Shown: positions 8,861-16,983, numbered from the stretch's first letter. The stretch: 35,735 nt of DNA from Bacteroidales bacterium (GCA_003557385.1 PWON01000128.1:1-35735), one strand, 5' to 3'. The notes: generated by a model from the sequence alone, not told the origin. Numbers and translations are program-made.

Positions 8861-8868
8861 CAAATGTA
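8861..8868 (-). promoter_or_regulatory. Candidate -7 element for the Nif3/zinc-ribbon operon
   Basis: On the minus strand TACATTTG matches TAnnTTTG exactly, 23 bases before the chosen Nif3 start. A -33 TTTG is not evident. It supports the shorter start of the Nif3 gene. Confidence 0.5.
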
Positions 8869-8980
8869 CACGAAATTTTTTTCATGTGAAATTACACACA
8901 GATACATTACATTTTGTTGTGTTATCAGATACCAGGTGACCCCGGTTGTGACACGCCGTTTATTTGGGAAAAATAATCTG

Positions 8981-8988
8981 TACCTTTG
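8981..8988 (+). promoter_or_regulatory. Candidate -7 element for lpxK, nearly leaderless
   Basis: TACCTTTG is an exact TAnnTTTG match ending only 4 bases before the lpxK ATG at 8993. Transcription would therefore start at or next to the initiation codon. The nearest TTG (8964-8966) gives a short 14-base spacer, so the -33 part is poor. Confidence 0.5.
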
Positions 8989-8992
8989 CCGC

Positions 8993-10066
8993 ATGACTTG
9001 GTTCCGTGTTTTGCTGTTGCCCTTTGCCTTGCTATATGGATTGGTGGTTTGGCTCCGTAATTTGCTGTTCGACAGCGGATTGCTTCCTTCGAGCCGGTAC
9101 CCTGTTCCGGTAATCAGCGTGGGAAACCTGAGTATGGGGGGTGCGGGCAAAACACCCCTGGTTGAGTACCTGGTCAGGTTGCTTGGTGAACAATATACCA
9201 TTGCTGTCCTTAGCCGCGGTTATAAAAGAAAAACAAGATCCTTTGTGCTGGCTGGCCCGGATGCAAGCGCCAAAGACATTGGGGACGAACCCCTGCAGAT
9301 ATATAAAAAATTTCCCGGCATATATGTGGCCGTACATGAAAAGAGACGTAAGGGGATCAACATCCTGTTAAAGGAACATCCGGACATCGACCTGATCATC
9401 CTGGACGATGCCTTTCAGCACAGATACGTCGACCCCGGCCTCAATTTGCTGCTTACCGGGTATTACAGCCCTTTTTTTAAAAACTTTTTGCTTCCGGTTG
9501 GAAACCTTCGTGAAACAAAACACAATGCCAAACGGGCCGATGCACTCATTGTAACCAAGACGCCCACTGTATTTTCACCGCTTGACCGACGCTATTTTAT
9601 GCAGAAGCTTTGCCGGTACAGGGTCAAACACACTTTTTTTTCAGGTCTGGAATATCAGCCATTGGTGCCATTGACCGGAGAAACACCAAAACCACCGCCT
9701 GAAAACATAAAAACTGTTTTTTTGCTCACCGGGATTGCACGGTCAGAATCGCTCGAAGAATCCCTGAAGGAACGTTACCAGGAACTCATTGTACACAAAT
9801 ATCGCGATCACCACCAGTTTACGGCAAACAACCTGAAAAAACTGCGCAATCATTATCACAGGACCATCAGCCATTGCAAAGTGGTGATCACCACCGAAAA
9901 AGATGCCATGCGCCTGCCGGAACCAATGCTAAGGGAGCATCTTCCGGGTATCCCTGTATATTACCTGCCCATAGCGGTGGTATTCAAGGACAAAGACAAA
10001 GAAAAGTTTGCCCGCATGGTTTTCCGGTTTCTTGCACAATATACAAAACAGCCCGGGCCTTCTTAA
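8993..10066 (+). CDS. lpxK: Tetraacyldisaccharide 4'-kinase
   Basis: Phosphorylates the 4' position of the lipid A disaccharide at the inner membrane, the sixth step of the Raetz pathway. With the ATG at 8993 the protein has 357 residues, normal for the family. It begins with a membrane-associating hydrophobic helix (FRVLLLPFALLYGLVVWL). The Walker A region GNLSMGGAGKTP (residues 44-54) and the LDDAFQHRYVDPGLN motif are diagnostic. An open frame extends upstream to 8864, but that extra segment is not family-like and contains the promoter. An inverted repeat at 10070-10103 closes the gene, and the convergent ssb follows. Confidence 0.94.
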   Translation: MTWFRVLLLPFALLYGLVVWLRNLLFDSGLLPSSRYPVPVISVGNLSMGGAGKTPLVEYLVRLLGEQYTIAVLSRGYKRKTRSFVLAGPDASAKDIGDEPLQIYKKFPGIYVAVHEKRRKGINILLKEHPDIDLIILDDAFQHRYVDPGLNLLLTGYYSPFFKNFLLPVGNLRETKHNAKRADALIVTKTPTVFSPLDRRYFMQKLCRYRVKHTFFSGLEYQPLVPLTGETPKPPPENIKTVFLLTGIARSESLEESLKERYQELIVHKYRDHHQFTANNLKKLRNHYHRTISHCKVVITTEKDAMRLPEPMLREHLPGIPVYYLPIAVVFKDKDKEKFARMVFRFLAQYTKQPGPS

Positions 10067-10069
10067 CAA

Positions 10070-10103
10070 AAGCAGGGAAACCCTTCAAAGGCGTTCCCTG
10101 CTT
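10070..10103. terminator. Inverted repeat between lpxK and ssb
   Basis: A perfect 10-bp stem, AAGCAGGGAA (10070-10079) with TTCCCTGCTT (10094-10103), encloses a 14-base loop just after the lpxK stop and between convergent genes. A real T tract is missing, so termination is likely but not certain. Confidence 0.55.
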
Positions 10104-10142
10104 GTCAAATCAATAAAAAAATCTCCTGGTGTCGTGTCGACG

Positions 10143-10568
10143 CTAGAACGGAAGGTCATCTTCTTCGGGTGGCGTATCCGGTGACGGCATATCGGCCGGT
10201 GCATCTTTGTCAGGCACCTTGTCGCCTTCCTGATCGGACCGGCCACCTACAAAGTTGATGACATCACCGACGACTTCTGTCGTATAACGCTTATTCCCTT
10301 CTTTGTCTTCCCACTGGCGCGTTTGCAAACGCCCCTCCACATATACCATCCTGCCCTTGCTTAAATACTTTTCAGCCAGCTCGGCACGGTTGCGCCACAA
10401 TACGACCTGGTGCCATTCGGTCCTTTCGGTCATTTCACCGTCTTTGTTTTTAAAGTATTCATTGGTCGCCAAAGGAAAACGGGCAACTTTCACCCCACTT
10501 TCGAGGGTCATGATGTCGGGGTCCTTTCCAAGGTTTCCCAGCAAAATTACTTTGTTCACTCCTGCCAT
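10143..10568 (-). CDS. ssb: Single-stranded DNA-binding protein
   Basis: 141 residues. The OB fold covers about residues 1-105, opening with MAGVNKVILLGNLGKDPD and including the conserved aromatic and basic strand segments (TEWHQVVLWRNRAELAEKYLSKG, YVEGRLQTRQW). A short acidic linker leads to the tip DDLPF, the conserved peptide that recruits repair and replication partners. It binds ssDNA during replication, recombination and repair, usually as a tetramer. The 246-base stretch upstream carries three helically phased ATTCCA copies (10615-10650) that may be regulatory. Confidence 0.95.
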   Translation of the reverse strand: MAGVNKVILLGNLGKDPDIMTLESGVKVARFPLATNEYFKNKDGEMTERTEWHQVVLWRNRAELAEKYLSKGRMVYVEGRLQTRQWEDKEGNKRYTTEVVGDVINFVGGRSDQEGDKVPDKDAPADMPSPDTPPEEDDLPF

Positions 10569-10614
10569 AACAATAGTTTTTTATGTTAATTATTTAATTG
10601 TACGTGCTAAAATA

Positions 10615-10650
10615 ATTCCATTTTATTCCAAAAACAAATCATTTATTCCA
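10615..10650. repeat. Three ATTCCA copies at 10- and 20-bp spacing
   Basis: ATTCCA occurs at 10615-10620, 10625-10630 and 10645-10650, so start-to-start distances are exactly one and two helical turns. The array is 47-82 bases upstream of the ssb start and could be an operator; it may also be chance in AT-rich DNA. Confidence 0.45.
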
Positions 10651-10733
10651 AGCGGCAAAAAAGCTGGTTTAAACAATCGGTTCACCGAAGGTAGGAAAAT
10701 TGCAAAAAATACGTTAAAAAAGTTTTTTTGCTT

Positions 10734-10764
10734 TTGTATCCAATGATTTTATTGCATAACTTTA
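10734..10764 (+). promoter_or_regulatory. Candidate promoter for the Met-rich lipoprotein gene
   Basis: TTG (10734-10736, part of TTTTG) is followed after 20 bases by TAACTTTA (10757-10764), a seven-of-eight match to TAnnTTTG. Transcription would begin near 10771, giving a leader of about 47 bases. Confidence 0.55.
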
Positions 10765-10817
10765 TAGTCTTTATAAGAAATTTAAACCCAACAAACAACA
10801 TTTAAACCACAAAAGTG

Positions 10818-11882
10818 ATGAAAACATTAAAAAACATTGCGGTGTTAGTTCTTTTTGCCGGTTTTTTCGGATTAACCTTCACAGCCTGTGAAAAAGACGA
10901 CACCTTCGATCCCGAAGACGCAAAAACCGAATTGCTTAACGCAGGCGATGAGATCATGGGAAACATGGCCCTGATGATGGGTTCGCCACCCATGGAGTCC
11001 CTGATGTTTCTGATGGAGCTGATGGAGATGGACATTGTCATGTTCAAGTCATTTATGGGGTCCATTGCCCGGGAGCCCCACCTGGTAGCCACCCCGGGGC
11101 TGAACCAGATCCTGCATATCAGCCGTGAAGTTGTGTCAGCCAAACAGGATGACTTTTTTGACAACGGCGTGTATCAGTACAATTTCGATTTTGGTTATTT
11201 TGAGCTTATAGACCCCAATGTGCCCTACATCAAATTTATATACCCGGCCACTTACGAGGCTTATGCTGCGCAGCAACTGAACGGGTCGTTAACCATTGAA
11301 AACCTCGATTTTCAGGTAGTTGTCATTGACGGGGATACAGAGATCATGCCCAGCAGGGCCGATATTACCAAAACCATTGACGATGAGGTGGTCCTGACCC
11401 TTAATTACCAGTTTACCTTTAATGATCAGGGAATGCCCGTAAACGGTTCGATCAGCATGAACATGCCTCCATACAGCATGAACATGACTTTTAGCGGCAG
11501 CAACCAGGATTTTTCAACCACCATGAACCTATCCCAGAACGGAACGGTGTTGATCCGTGCCGACCTGACAGGAACTTACACCCCCGACAACGAATACCTT
11601 CAGGTGATCCAGGGCGATTTCCAGATCACACCCTTGCTTTTCAAAGGCAAAATCTACCCGGAAAACATGGATAACTGCGACTGGGATGACCTGCAGTGCA
11701 TGAACAACAACATCGACATGGAGTTGTGGCAGTCAAAAAAGAACAAGAAGATCGGGGACCTCGAGTTCAGGATGTATCTGGATCCATACTGGGGAGACGA
11801 ATATCCGGAATTGGTGGTGGTATATTCTGACGGCACCTATGATTACCTGCTGGAGTTGTTTGACATGGAATTTGATCTTTAA
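10818..11882 (+). CDS. Methionine-rich, probably surface-exposed lipoprotein, function unknown
   Basis: 354 residues from ATG 10818 (a GTG lies directly before it). The signal sequence ends in lipobox FTAC (Cys24). The next residues EKDD match the K-(D/E)2 lipoprotein export signal known from Bacteroidota, so the mature protein is probably displayed on the cell surface. Residues 47-80 hold 11 methionines in 34 positions, arranged so that they could line one face of helices. A second Met cluster (SMNMPPYSMNM) occurs in the middle of a region rich in beta-type, Thr/Asn/Asp repeats. The end is acidic. I recognise no named domain. It appears monocistronic, with its own promoter at 10734-10764. 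Confidence 0.78.
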   Translation: MKTLKNIAVLVLFAGFFGLTFTACEKDDTFDPEDAKTELLNAGDEIMGNMALMMGSPPMESLMFLMELMEMDIVMFKSFMGSIAREPHLVATPGLNQILHISREVVSAKQDDFFDNGVYQYNFDFGYFELIDPNVPYIKFIYPATYEAYAAQQLNGSLTIENLDFQVVVIDGDTEIMPSRADITKTIDDEVVLTLNYQFTFNDQGMPVNGSISMNMPPYSMNMTFSGSNQDFSTTMNLSQNGTVLIRADLTGTYTPDNEYLQVIQGDFQITPLLFKGKIYPENMDNCDWDDLQCMNNNIDMELWQSKKNKKIGDLEFRMYLDPYWGDEYPELVVVYSDGTYDYLLELFDMEFDL

Positions 11883-11907
11883 GCGGGTTCATAGCAAGAC
11901 AGCGCAT

Positions 11908-11928
11908 GCCGGCAAGACCTGGGCCGGC
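11908..11928. terminator. Weak GC-rich inverted repeat between convergent genes
   Basis: GCCGGC (11908-11913) pairs with GCCGGC (11923-11928) over a 9-base loop, between the lipoprotein and mutY. No T tract follows on either strand, so it is at best a weak terminator. Confidence 0.3.
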
Positions 11929-11949
11929 TAAAGTAGCGTTGACATGACA

Positions 11950-13029
11950 CTAGGCCATTGACAACCATGTTTTAAGGAAACCTTCGATAAGCCTTGATTT
12001 GGGAAGGCTGTCGAAGGTTTCCCTGTTTACATACAAGTATTGCTGCATCAGCTTTTCTTTGAGCGCATCATAGAGCCGGATGCGAAAAAACCGGGCGCAG
12101 ATCCGTTGGTGCGTCAGCTGGTGCCTCACGGTGATTCCATCGTGCTCAAGCAGGGGCACCACATCATCCTTAAACAAAGCCTGCCACCATGGATGTGCGG
12201 CAATCTTCTCCACGGGTGTGTTGTGTTTTGTTTCCAGCAGTGGAAATTCGTACAGGTTTTTCCAGATATCATTCCCTTTGCGCTGTTGAATGAAAAATGA
12301 CACGCCATCCTGTAGATCGTCCGTATAAAAACAGAAATAATTAAACTGGCGCACCCTGGCCGGCTTCTTCCGCCTGCGCAACGGGTATTGCCCCACAGCA
12401 CTCTGCCGGAATGCTTTGCATTGCACCTGAAAAATACAGTTCGGGCAGTCAGGGCGGACCGGCTTGCATACCAGGGAACCAAAATCCATCATGGCCTGGT
12501 TAAAATCGCCTGCGCGGCAAGCAGGAAGCAAACACATGGCCAGATCATAAAATAACTTTTTCCCTGCTGAAGTGTCCATGTGTTGCTCAATGGCATAAAG
12601 CCTGGCCAATATCCGGTACACGTTCCCGTCAATGGCCGGAACAGCTTCATCGAAGGCAATGGAGGCAATGGCTGCAGCAGCGTAGGGACCCACCCCTTTG
12701 AGCCTGATCCATTCGCGGCTTGTTTCCGGGAACACCCCGCCGTGTTCTTCAACAATTTGACGGGCAGCCCGGTGAAGATGCCGGGCCCGCGAATAATAGC
12801 CAAAACCCTGCCAAACCCTTAAAACCTGGTGTTCAGATGCCTTTGCAAGGGCATAAACATCCGGGAAAGCCTCCGTAAACCGGTTAAAATAAACCAGACC
12901 CTGTTCCATACGGGTTTGCTGCAGTATTATTTCAGAGACCCAGATTAAATAGGGGTCACGTGTGGTGCGCCATGGCAGTTTACGCCCATTGCCATCATAC
13001 CAGCTGAGCAAGTGATCAGAAAAATTCAT
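11950..13029 (-). CDS. mutY: A/G-specific adenine DNA glycosylase
   Basis: Removes adenine mispaired with 8-oxoguanine in base excision repair. The 359-residue protein shows the catalytic-Glu motif SEIILQQTR, the helix-hairpin-helix region LKGVGPYAAAAIASIAF followed by the catalytic Asp in AIDGNVYRI, and the 4Fe-4S cluster pattern Cys-x6-Cys-x2-Cys-x5-Cys (CKPVRPDCPNCIFQVQC). The C-terminal third is the NUDIX-like 8-oxoG recognition domain (RVRQFNYFCFYTDD, WKNLYEFPLLET). It is divergent from the HU gene; the mutY-HU-rng neighbourhood is common in Bacteroidota. Confidence 0.96.
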   Translation of the reverse strand: MNFSDHLLSWYDGNGRKLPWRTTRDPYLIWVSEIILQQTRMEQGLVYFNRFTEAFPDVYALAKASEHQVLRVWQGFGYYSRARHLHRAARQIVEEHGGVFPETSREWIRLKGVGPYAAAAIASIAFDEAVPAIDGNVYRILARLYAIEQHMDTSAGKKLFYDLAMCLLPACRAGDFNQAMMDFGSLVCKPVRPDCPNCIFQVQCKAFRQSAVGQYPLRRRKKPARVRQFNYFCFYTDDLQDGVSFFIQQRKGNDIWKNLYEFPLLETKHNTPVEKIAAHPWWQALFKDDVVPLLEHDGITVRHQLTHQRICARFFRIRLYDALKEKLMQQYLYVNRETFDSLPKSRLIEGFLKTWLSMA

Positions 13030-13098
13030 AAGTTTGCAACGGGTTTATCGCAAAGAAAACCAAAAGATTTGTAATTGATTGAACTAAAAATAATTAAT

Positions 13099-13132
13099 TT
13101 GTTTCCTAATAATTATAAAAAGGTTATCTTTG
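13099..13132 (+). promoter_or_regulatory. Promoter of the HU gene
   Basis: TTTG (TTG at 13099-13101) and TATCTTTG (13125-13132) are exact matches to the Bacteroidota -33 and -7 elements, with a 23-base spacer at the long end of the accepted range. The HU start lies 59 bases downstream, leaving a leader of roughly 53 bases. Confidence 0.65.
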
Positions 13133-13191
13133 CATCCTTAAATCTTGAAAGAAACCAATATAAATACCTAATAACCAAAAAGTAAAGAATT

Positions 13192-13479
13192 ATGACCAAA
13201 GCTGAGATCGTAACAGAAATTGCCAACAAAACAGGCATTGAAAAAGTAGCCGTACAAGCCACCGTAGAAGCTTTTATGGGCACCGTAAAAAATGCACTTG
13301 TAAAAGGAGAAAATGTATATCTGAGAGGATTTGGTAGCTTTATCATCAAAGAAAGGGCGGAAAAAACCGGCAGAAACATCTCCAAAAATACGACAATCAT
13401 CATTCCGGCGCATTGCATTCCTGCCTTCAAACCGGCCAAAGAGTTTGTAAGCGAAGTGAAAGCTTCTGTGAAGCCCTAA
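13192..13479 (+). CDS. HU/IHF-family histone-like DNA-binding protein
   Basis: 95 residues, the usual size of HU. Dimeric nucleoid protein that bends DNA. It begins MTKAEIVTEIANKTGI and contains LRGFGSFIIKERAEKTGRN, the HU signature, followed by the DNA-embracing arm and the conserved IPA-x-P-x-FKP ending (IIPAHCIPAFKPAKEF). The Cys in the arm is slightly unusual but not disruptive. It has its own strong promoter and precedes the small AURKAIP1-type gene and rng. Confidence 0.95.
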   Translation: MTKAEIVTEIANKTGIEKVAVQATVEAFMGTVKNALVKGENVYLRGFGSFIIKERAEKTGRNISKNTTIIIPAHCIPAFKPAKEFVSEVKASVKP

Positions 13480-13536
13480 TTCTGGCATGGCAGTAATGCT
13501 GTAATTAAGAATCGTTCATTTCAATCAGGAGAAAAA

Positions 13537-13626
13537 ATGCCAAGCGGAAAAAAGAGAAAAAGACATAAGATGTCCACCCATAAGCGCAAGAAGCGCCTGA
13601 GGAAAAACAGGCATAAAAAGAAGTAA
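13537..13626 (+). CDS. 29-residue AURKAIP1/COX24-type basic protein, likely ribosome-associated
   Basis: A tiny frame starting MPSGKKRKRHKMSTHKRKKR and ending in RHKKK, preceded by an A-rich leader. It is about 70% Lys, Arg and His. The spacing of basic residues resembles the C-terminal motif of mitochondrial mS38 (AURKAIP1/COX24) and of the mycobacterial small-subunit protein bS22, which lie in rRNA grooves. Annotation pipelines often miss it for its size. Position between HU and RNase G is characteristic for Bacteroidota. That it is a ribosomal protein here is inference from motif and composition. It may share the HU transcript, starting 57 bases after the HU stop. Confidence 0.8.
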   Translation: MPSGKKRKRHKMSTHKRKKRLRKNRHKKK

Positions 13627-13795
13627 TGCGCCATGGGTAGATTGAATGCCCGCATTCTTTTCTTGTTCATACATTACATAATGCCTTCCGGGTATTATGT
13701 AGTTTTGTTTTGATTTGCCAATTGCTCCCGGCTTGTTTACCCTCCCTCCAAATCATGCAAATGATGGAACATAAATATTTTAAAGTATCCCAATC

Positions 13796-15346
13796 GTGAA
13801 CAAAGAATTGATCATTGATTCCGGCACAACGGAGGTGGTTATGGCTTTGCTCGCAGAGAAGCGCCTGGTGGAACTTCGCCGCGAGCGAAAAAACAACAAC
13901 TACTCTGTGGGTGACATCTACCTTGGCAAGATCAAGAAGATCATTTCCGGATTGAATGCCGCTTTTGTGGATGTGGGATACGAAAAGGATGCCTTCTTAC
14001 ACTACCTGGACCTGGGCAGCCAGGTCAACAGCCTGAACAAGTATACCAAACTGGCCATGGCAGGAAAGACGAAGGTGTTGCCGATGGATACATTTCATCC
14101 TGAAAAAGAGATCGAAAAAACCGGCAAAATCACCGAAGTCCTGACCAGCAACCAGCCGGTACTCGTCCAGATAGCAAAAGAACCCATTTCAACCAAAGGA
14201 CCGCGCATTACCAGCGAAATATCGCTTGCAGGCAGATACCTGGTGTTGGTGCCATTTTCCGACCGGATCTCGGTGTCGCAGAAGATTCAGGACGCAGCGG
14301 AGAAAAACCGCCTTAAGCGCCTTGTGCAAAGCATCAAGCCAAAAAATTTCGGGGTCATTATCCGTACCGTTGCCGAAGGAAAAATGGTGGCCGACCTGGA
14401 TGCTGACTTAAACAATTTGGTTTCCAAATGGTACGGTATTGCCGAGAAACTTACCCAGGCAAAGCCACCGCGCATCATCCTGGGTGAGATCAACAGATCT
14501 TCTGCCATGTTGCGTGACCTGCTCAATGAATCATTCAACAACATCCACGTAAACAACCCCCAGGTGTTTGAGGAACTCAGGGACTATATCAAAACCATTG
14601 CCCCGGAGAAGACTGACATACTCAAACTCTACAAAGGAAGAGAGCCCATTTTTGAACATTTCGGCATAGAAAAACAAATCAAGGGCTCCTTTGGCAAGGT
14701 GGTGTCAATCAAAAGCGGGGCTTACCTGGTCATTGAACATACCGAAGCCCTGCATGTCATTGATGTCAACAGCGGGCAGCGCATCAGCAGTGAGAACACC
14801 CAGGAAGCCAACGCCCTCGATGTCAACATTGAAGCAGCAGCGGAGATTGCCAGGCAACTGCGCCTGCGCGATATGGGCGGTATCATTGTGGTGGACTTCA
14901 TCGACATGGTTCAGGCGGCGAACCGCAGGAAGCTGTACGAAAAGATGAAGGAGGAGCTGGCCAAAGACCGCGCAAAACACAACGTATTGCCCCCCAGTAA
15001 ATTTGGCCTCGTTCAGATCACCCGCCAACGTGTCAGGACAGAAACCAGCGTGGAAACCCTTGAAAAATGCCCGGCATGCGACGGATCAGGAAAAATCAAA
15101 CCGAGCATCATACTGACAGATGAAATTGAAAGCAACCTTCGATACCTGATCAGGGAACAAATGGAACCCTCGCTCACCCTGAGGGTTCATCCTTTCGTAC
15201 ATGCCTATCTGACCAAGGGGGTTGTGTCAATACAAAGGAAATGGTTCATGAAATACAAGCGGTGGATAAAGGTATATCCTTCAACATCGTATCACTTCCT
15301 GGAGTACCGGTTTTTTAACAAACTGGATGACGAAATTAAACTTTGA
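13796..15346 (+). CDS. rng: Ribonuclease E/G family endoribonuclease
   Basis: 516 residues, the RNase G length: no long RNase E-type scaffold tail. An S1-like RNA-binding domain lies at about residues 38-130 (VGDIYLGKIKKIISGLNAAFVDVG). The catalytic metal-binding aspartates are in HVIDVNSG (Asp323) and IIVVDFIDM (Asp367), with the zinc-link CPAC at 425-428, followed by a small C-terminal domain. Acts in rRNA 5' maturation and mRNA turnover, on 5'-monophosphorylated RNA. The start is GTG, giving NKELIIDSGTTEVVMALL; no in-frame ATG upstream makes sense. TAGTTTTG (13700-13707) could be its -7 element. recX follows after 18 bases. Confidence 0.94.
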   Translation: MNKELIIDSGTTEVVMALLAEKRLVELRRERKNNNYSVGDIYLGKIKKIISGLNAAFVDVGYEKDAFLHYLDLGSQVNSLNKYTKLAMAGKTKVLPMDTFHPEKEIEKTGKITEVLTSNQPVLVQIAKEPISTKGPRITSEISLAGRYLVLVPFSDRISVSQKIQDAAEKNRLKRLVQSIKPKNFGVIIRTVAEGKMVADLDADLNNLVSKWYGIAEKLTQAKPPRIILGEINRSSAMLRDLLNESFNNIHVNNPQVFEELRDYIKTIAPEKTDILKLYKGREPIFEHFGIEKQIKGSFGKVVSIKSGAYLVIEHTEALHVIDVNSGQRISSENTQEANALDVNIEAAAEIARQLRLRDMGGIIVVDFIDMVQAANRRKLYEKMKEELAKDRAKHNVLPPSKFGLVQITRQRVRTETSVETLEKCPACDGSGKIKPSIILTDEIESNLRYLIREQMEPSLTLRVHPFVHAYLTKGVVSIQRKWFMKYKRWIKVYPSTSYHFLEYRFFNKLDDEIKL

Positions 15347-15364
15347 CCCGTAATTGCGGCAGCT

Positions 15365-15847
15365 ATGTCGGCCCGGAAAGATAACAGGCATATCAAACGG
15401 GAAGTGCTGGCTGAAAAAGCCAGGCAATATTGCGCATACCGCGAACGTTGCACCCACGAAGTAGAGGAAAAACTCAAGGCGCTGGGGGCAGACAGGGCAA
15501 CGGCCGGGGCATTGATCACCCGTTTGCAGACAGAAGGATTTATTGACAACAAGCGCTTTGCCACTGTTTTTGCCCGGGGGAAGTTTCAAAACAATCGCTG
15601 GGGAAAAGTTAAAATCAGGGCGGCGCTTCTGGCACGTCGGATTCCCGGCCACATCATAAAAGAGGCCCTGGAAGCCCTGGATGATTCCGATTACATGGAA
15701 AGCCTGCAGACACTGGTCGAAAAAAAAATAAACGAACTGAAAACGAAAAACAAAGAAAACATACGGGGAAAAACCGCAGCCTATTGTATACAAAAAGGGT
15801 ATGAACCTGCACTGGTATACGAAACGGTCAACAACGAGGCCCTTTAA
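15365..15847 (+). CDS. recX: Regulatory protein RecX
   Basis: 160 residues, three-helix repeats as in RecX, which modulates RecA filament growth. Motifs include the N-terminal ARQYCAYRERCTHEVEEKLKALG, LITRLQTEGFIDNKRFA, and KVKIRAALLARRIPGHIIKEAL, in the order of the family's tandem three-helix modules. The Lys-rich C-terminal third (KINELKTKNKENIRGK) is less conserved. It sits 18 bases after rng and 20 before prfB, so rng-recX-prfB looks like one transcription unit. recA is not in the window. Confidence 0.9.
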   Translation: MSARKDNRHIKREVLAEKARQYCAYRERCTHEVEEKLKALGADRATAGALITRLQTEGFIDNKRFATVFARGKFQNNRWGKVKIRAALLARRIPGHIIKEALEALDDSDYMESLQTLVEKKINELKTKNKENIRGKTAAYCIQKGYEPALVYETVNNEAL

Positions 15848-15867
15848 CTCTATTAAACAACGCACCA

Positions 15868-16951
15868 ATGATTTACAATGAACATATCAGGGATCTTGAC
15901 AAGAGGCTCGATGCCTTAAGGAGGTTTCTTTGACATCGACGGCAAGAAAAAAGAAGTCACTGAACTGCAGAAAGAAACGGAAGCCCCTGATTTCTGGGAT
16001 AACCCCCAGGAGTCTGAAAAAAAACTCAGGTACATCAGTGGCCTGAACAAATGGATAGAAGCCTTTGAAAAGACCCGGCAGAAACTGGAAGACCTGAAGG
16101 TTTTGTATGATTTTTTCCAGGAAGGAGAAGGTTCAGAGACGGAGGTCATGACACAATACAACCAGACGCTCAAACTGACCGAAAAGCTCGAATTGCGCAA
16201 AATGCTGAACCGGGAGGAAGACCACCTGAATGCCATTGTCACCATCAATGCCGGGGCGGGCGGCACAGAGAGTCAGGATTGGGCCGAGATGCTGATGCGC
16301 ATGTACCTTCGCTGGGGTGAACGTAACAGTTACAAATCGAAGGTACTGGACATCCAGGAAGGGGAAGGTGCCGGCATTAAAAGTGCGTCCATCGAGTTTG
16401 AAGGCGACAATGCCTATGGATACCTGAAAGGGGAAAACGGCGTGCATCGTCTGGTTCGTCTATCCCCCTTCGATGCCAACCACAAACGGCATACTTCCTT
16501 TGCCTCGGTATATGCCTATCCGATCGTGGATGAAAACATCCAAATCGAGATCAACCCGGCCGACCTGAGCTGGGACACTTTCCGTTCAAGCGGACCCGGG
16601 GGTCAGAACGTGAACAAAGTGGAAAGTGCCGTGCGTGTAAAACATGCTCCCTCCGGCATCATTGTAGAATGCCAGGAAACCAGGTCACAAAATCAGAACA
16701 GGGAAAAAGCCCTGACCATGTTGAAGTCTCAATTGTATGAACAGGAACTGAGAAAAAAACGGGAAAAGATCGAAGCCATCGAAAGCAGCAAGAAAAAAAT
16801 CGAATGGGGATCACAGATCAGAAGCTATGTTTTTCATCCCTACAAGATGGTAAAAGACCTGCGCACGGGGGTTGAAACATCTAATGTTCAGGATGTTATG
16901 GATGGAAACATCGATGACTTCATCAAAGCATACCTGATTGAATTCGCTTAA
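15868..16951 (+). CDS. prfB: Peptide chain release factor 2, with programmed +1 frameshift
   Basis: Releases completed proteins at UGA and UAA codons. Translation starts at ATG 15868 and reads 21 codons to CTT TGA (15928-15933). After a +1 shift it continues from GAC at 15932 to the stop at 16951, giving about 360 residues, the normal RF2 length. The second part alone (from 16103) would lack the N-terminal domain. The codon-recognition motif SPF falls at about 199-201 and the catalytic GGQ at about 244-246, close to E. coli numbering. The in-frame UGA makes synthesis depend on RF2 shortage, the known autoregulation. It is not a pseudogene. Confidence 0.96.
15918..15934 (+). promoter_or_regulatory. 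RF2 programmed frameshift site with SD-like stimulator
   Basis: AAGGAGG (15918-15924), three spacer bases TTT, then CTT TGA C (15928-15934). Element order and the three-base spacer are those of the E. coli prfB site. The stimulator pairs with the anti-Shine-Dalgarno end of 16S rRNA. Confidence 0.93.
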
Positions 16952-16983
16952 AAATTTTTCCCTCAATGAGTTAGGCATTCTTG

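Noticed and set aside
8864-8992. N-terminal extension of lpxK
   Set aside because: The extra 43 codons are not family-like, overlap the divergent Nif3 leader and contain the likely lpxK promoter.
16103-16951. prfB as an N-terminally truncated or broken gene
   Set aside because: The upstream 15868-15931 frame, SD-like element and CTTTGAC give the standard programmed frameshift, and the fused protein has normal RF2 length and motif positions.
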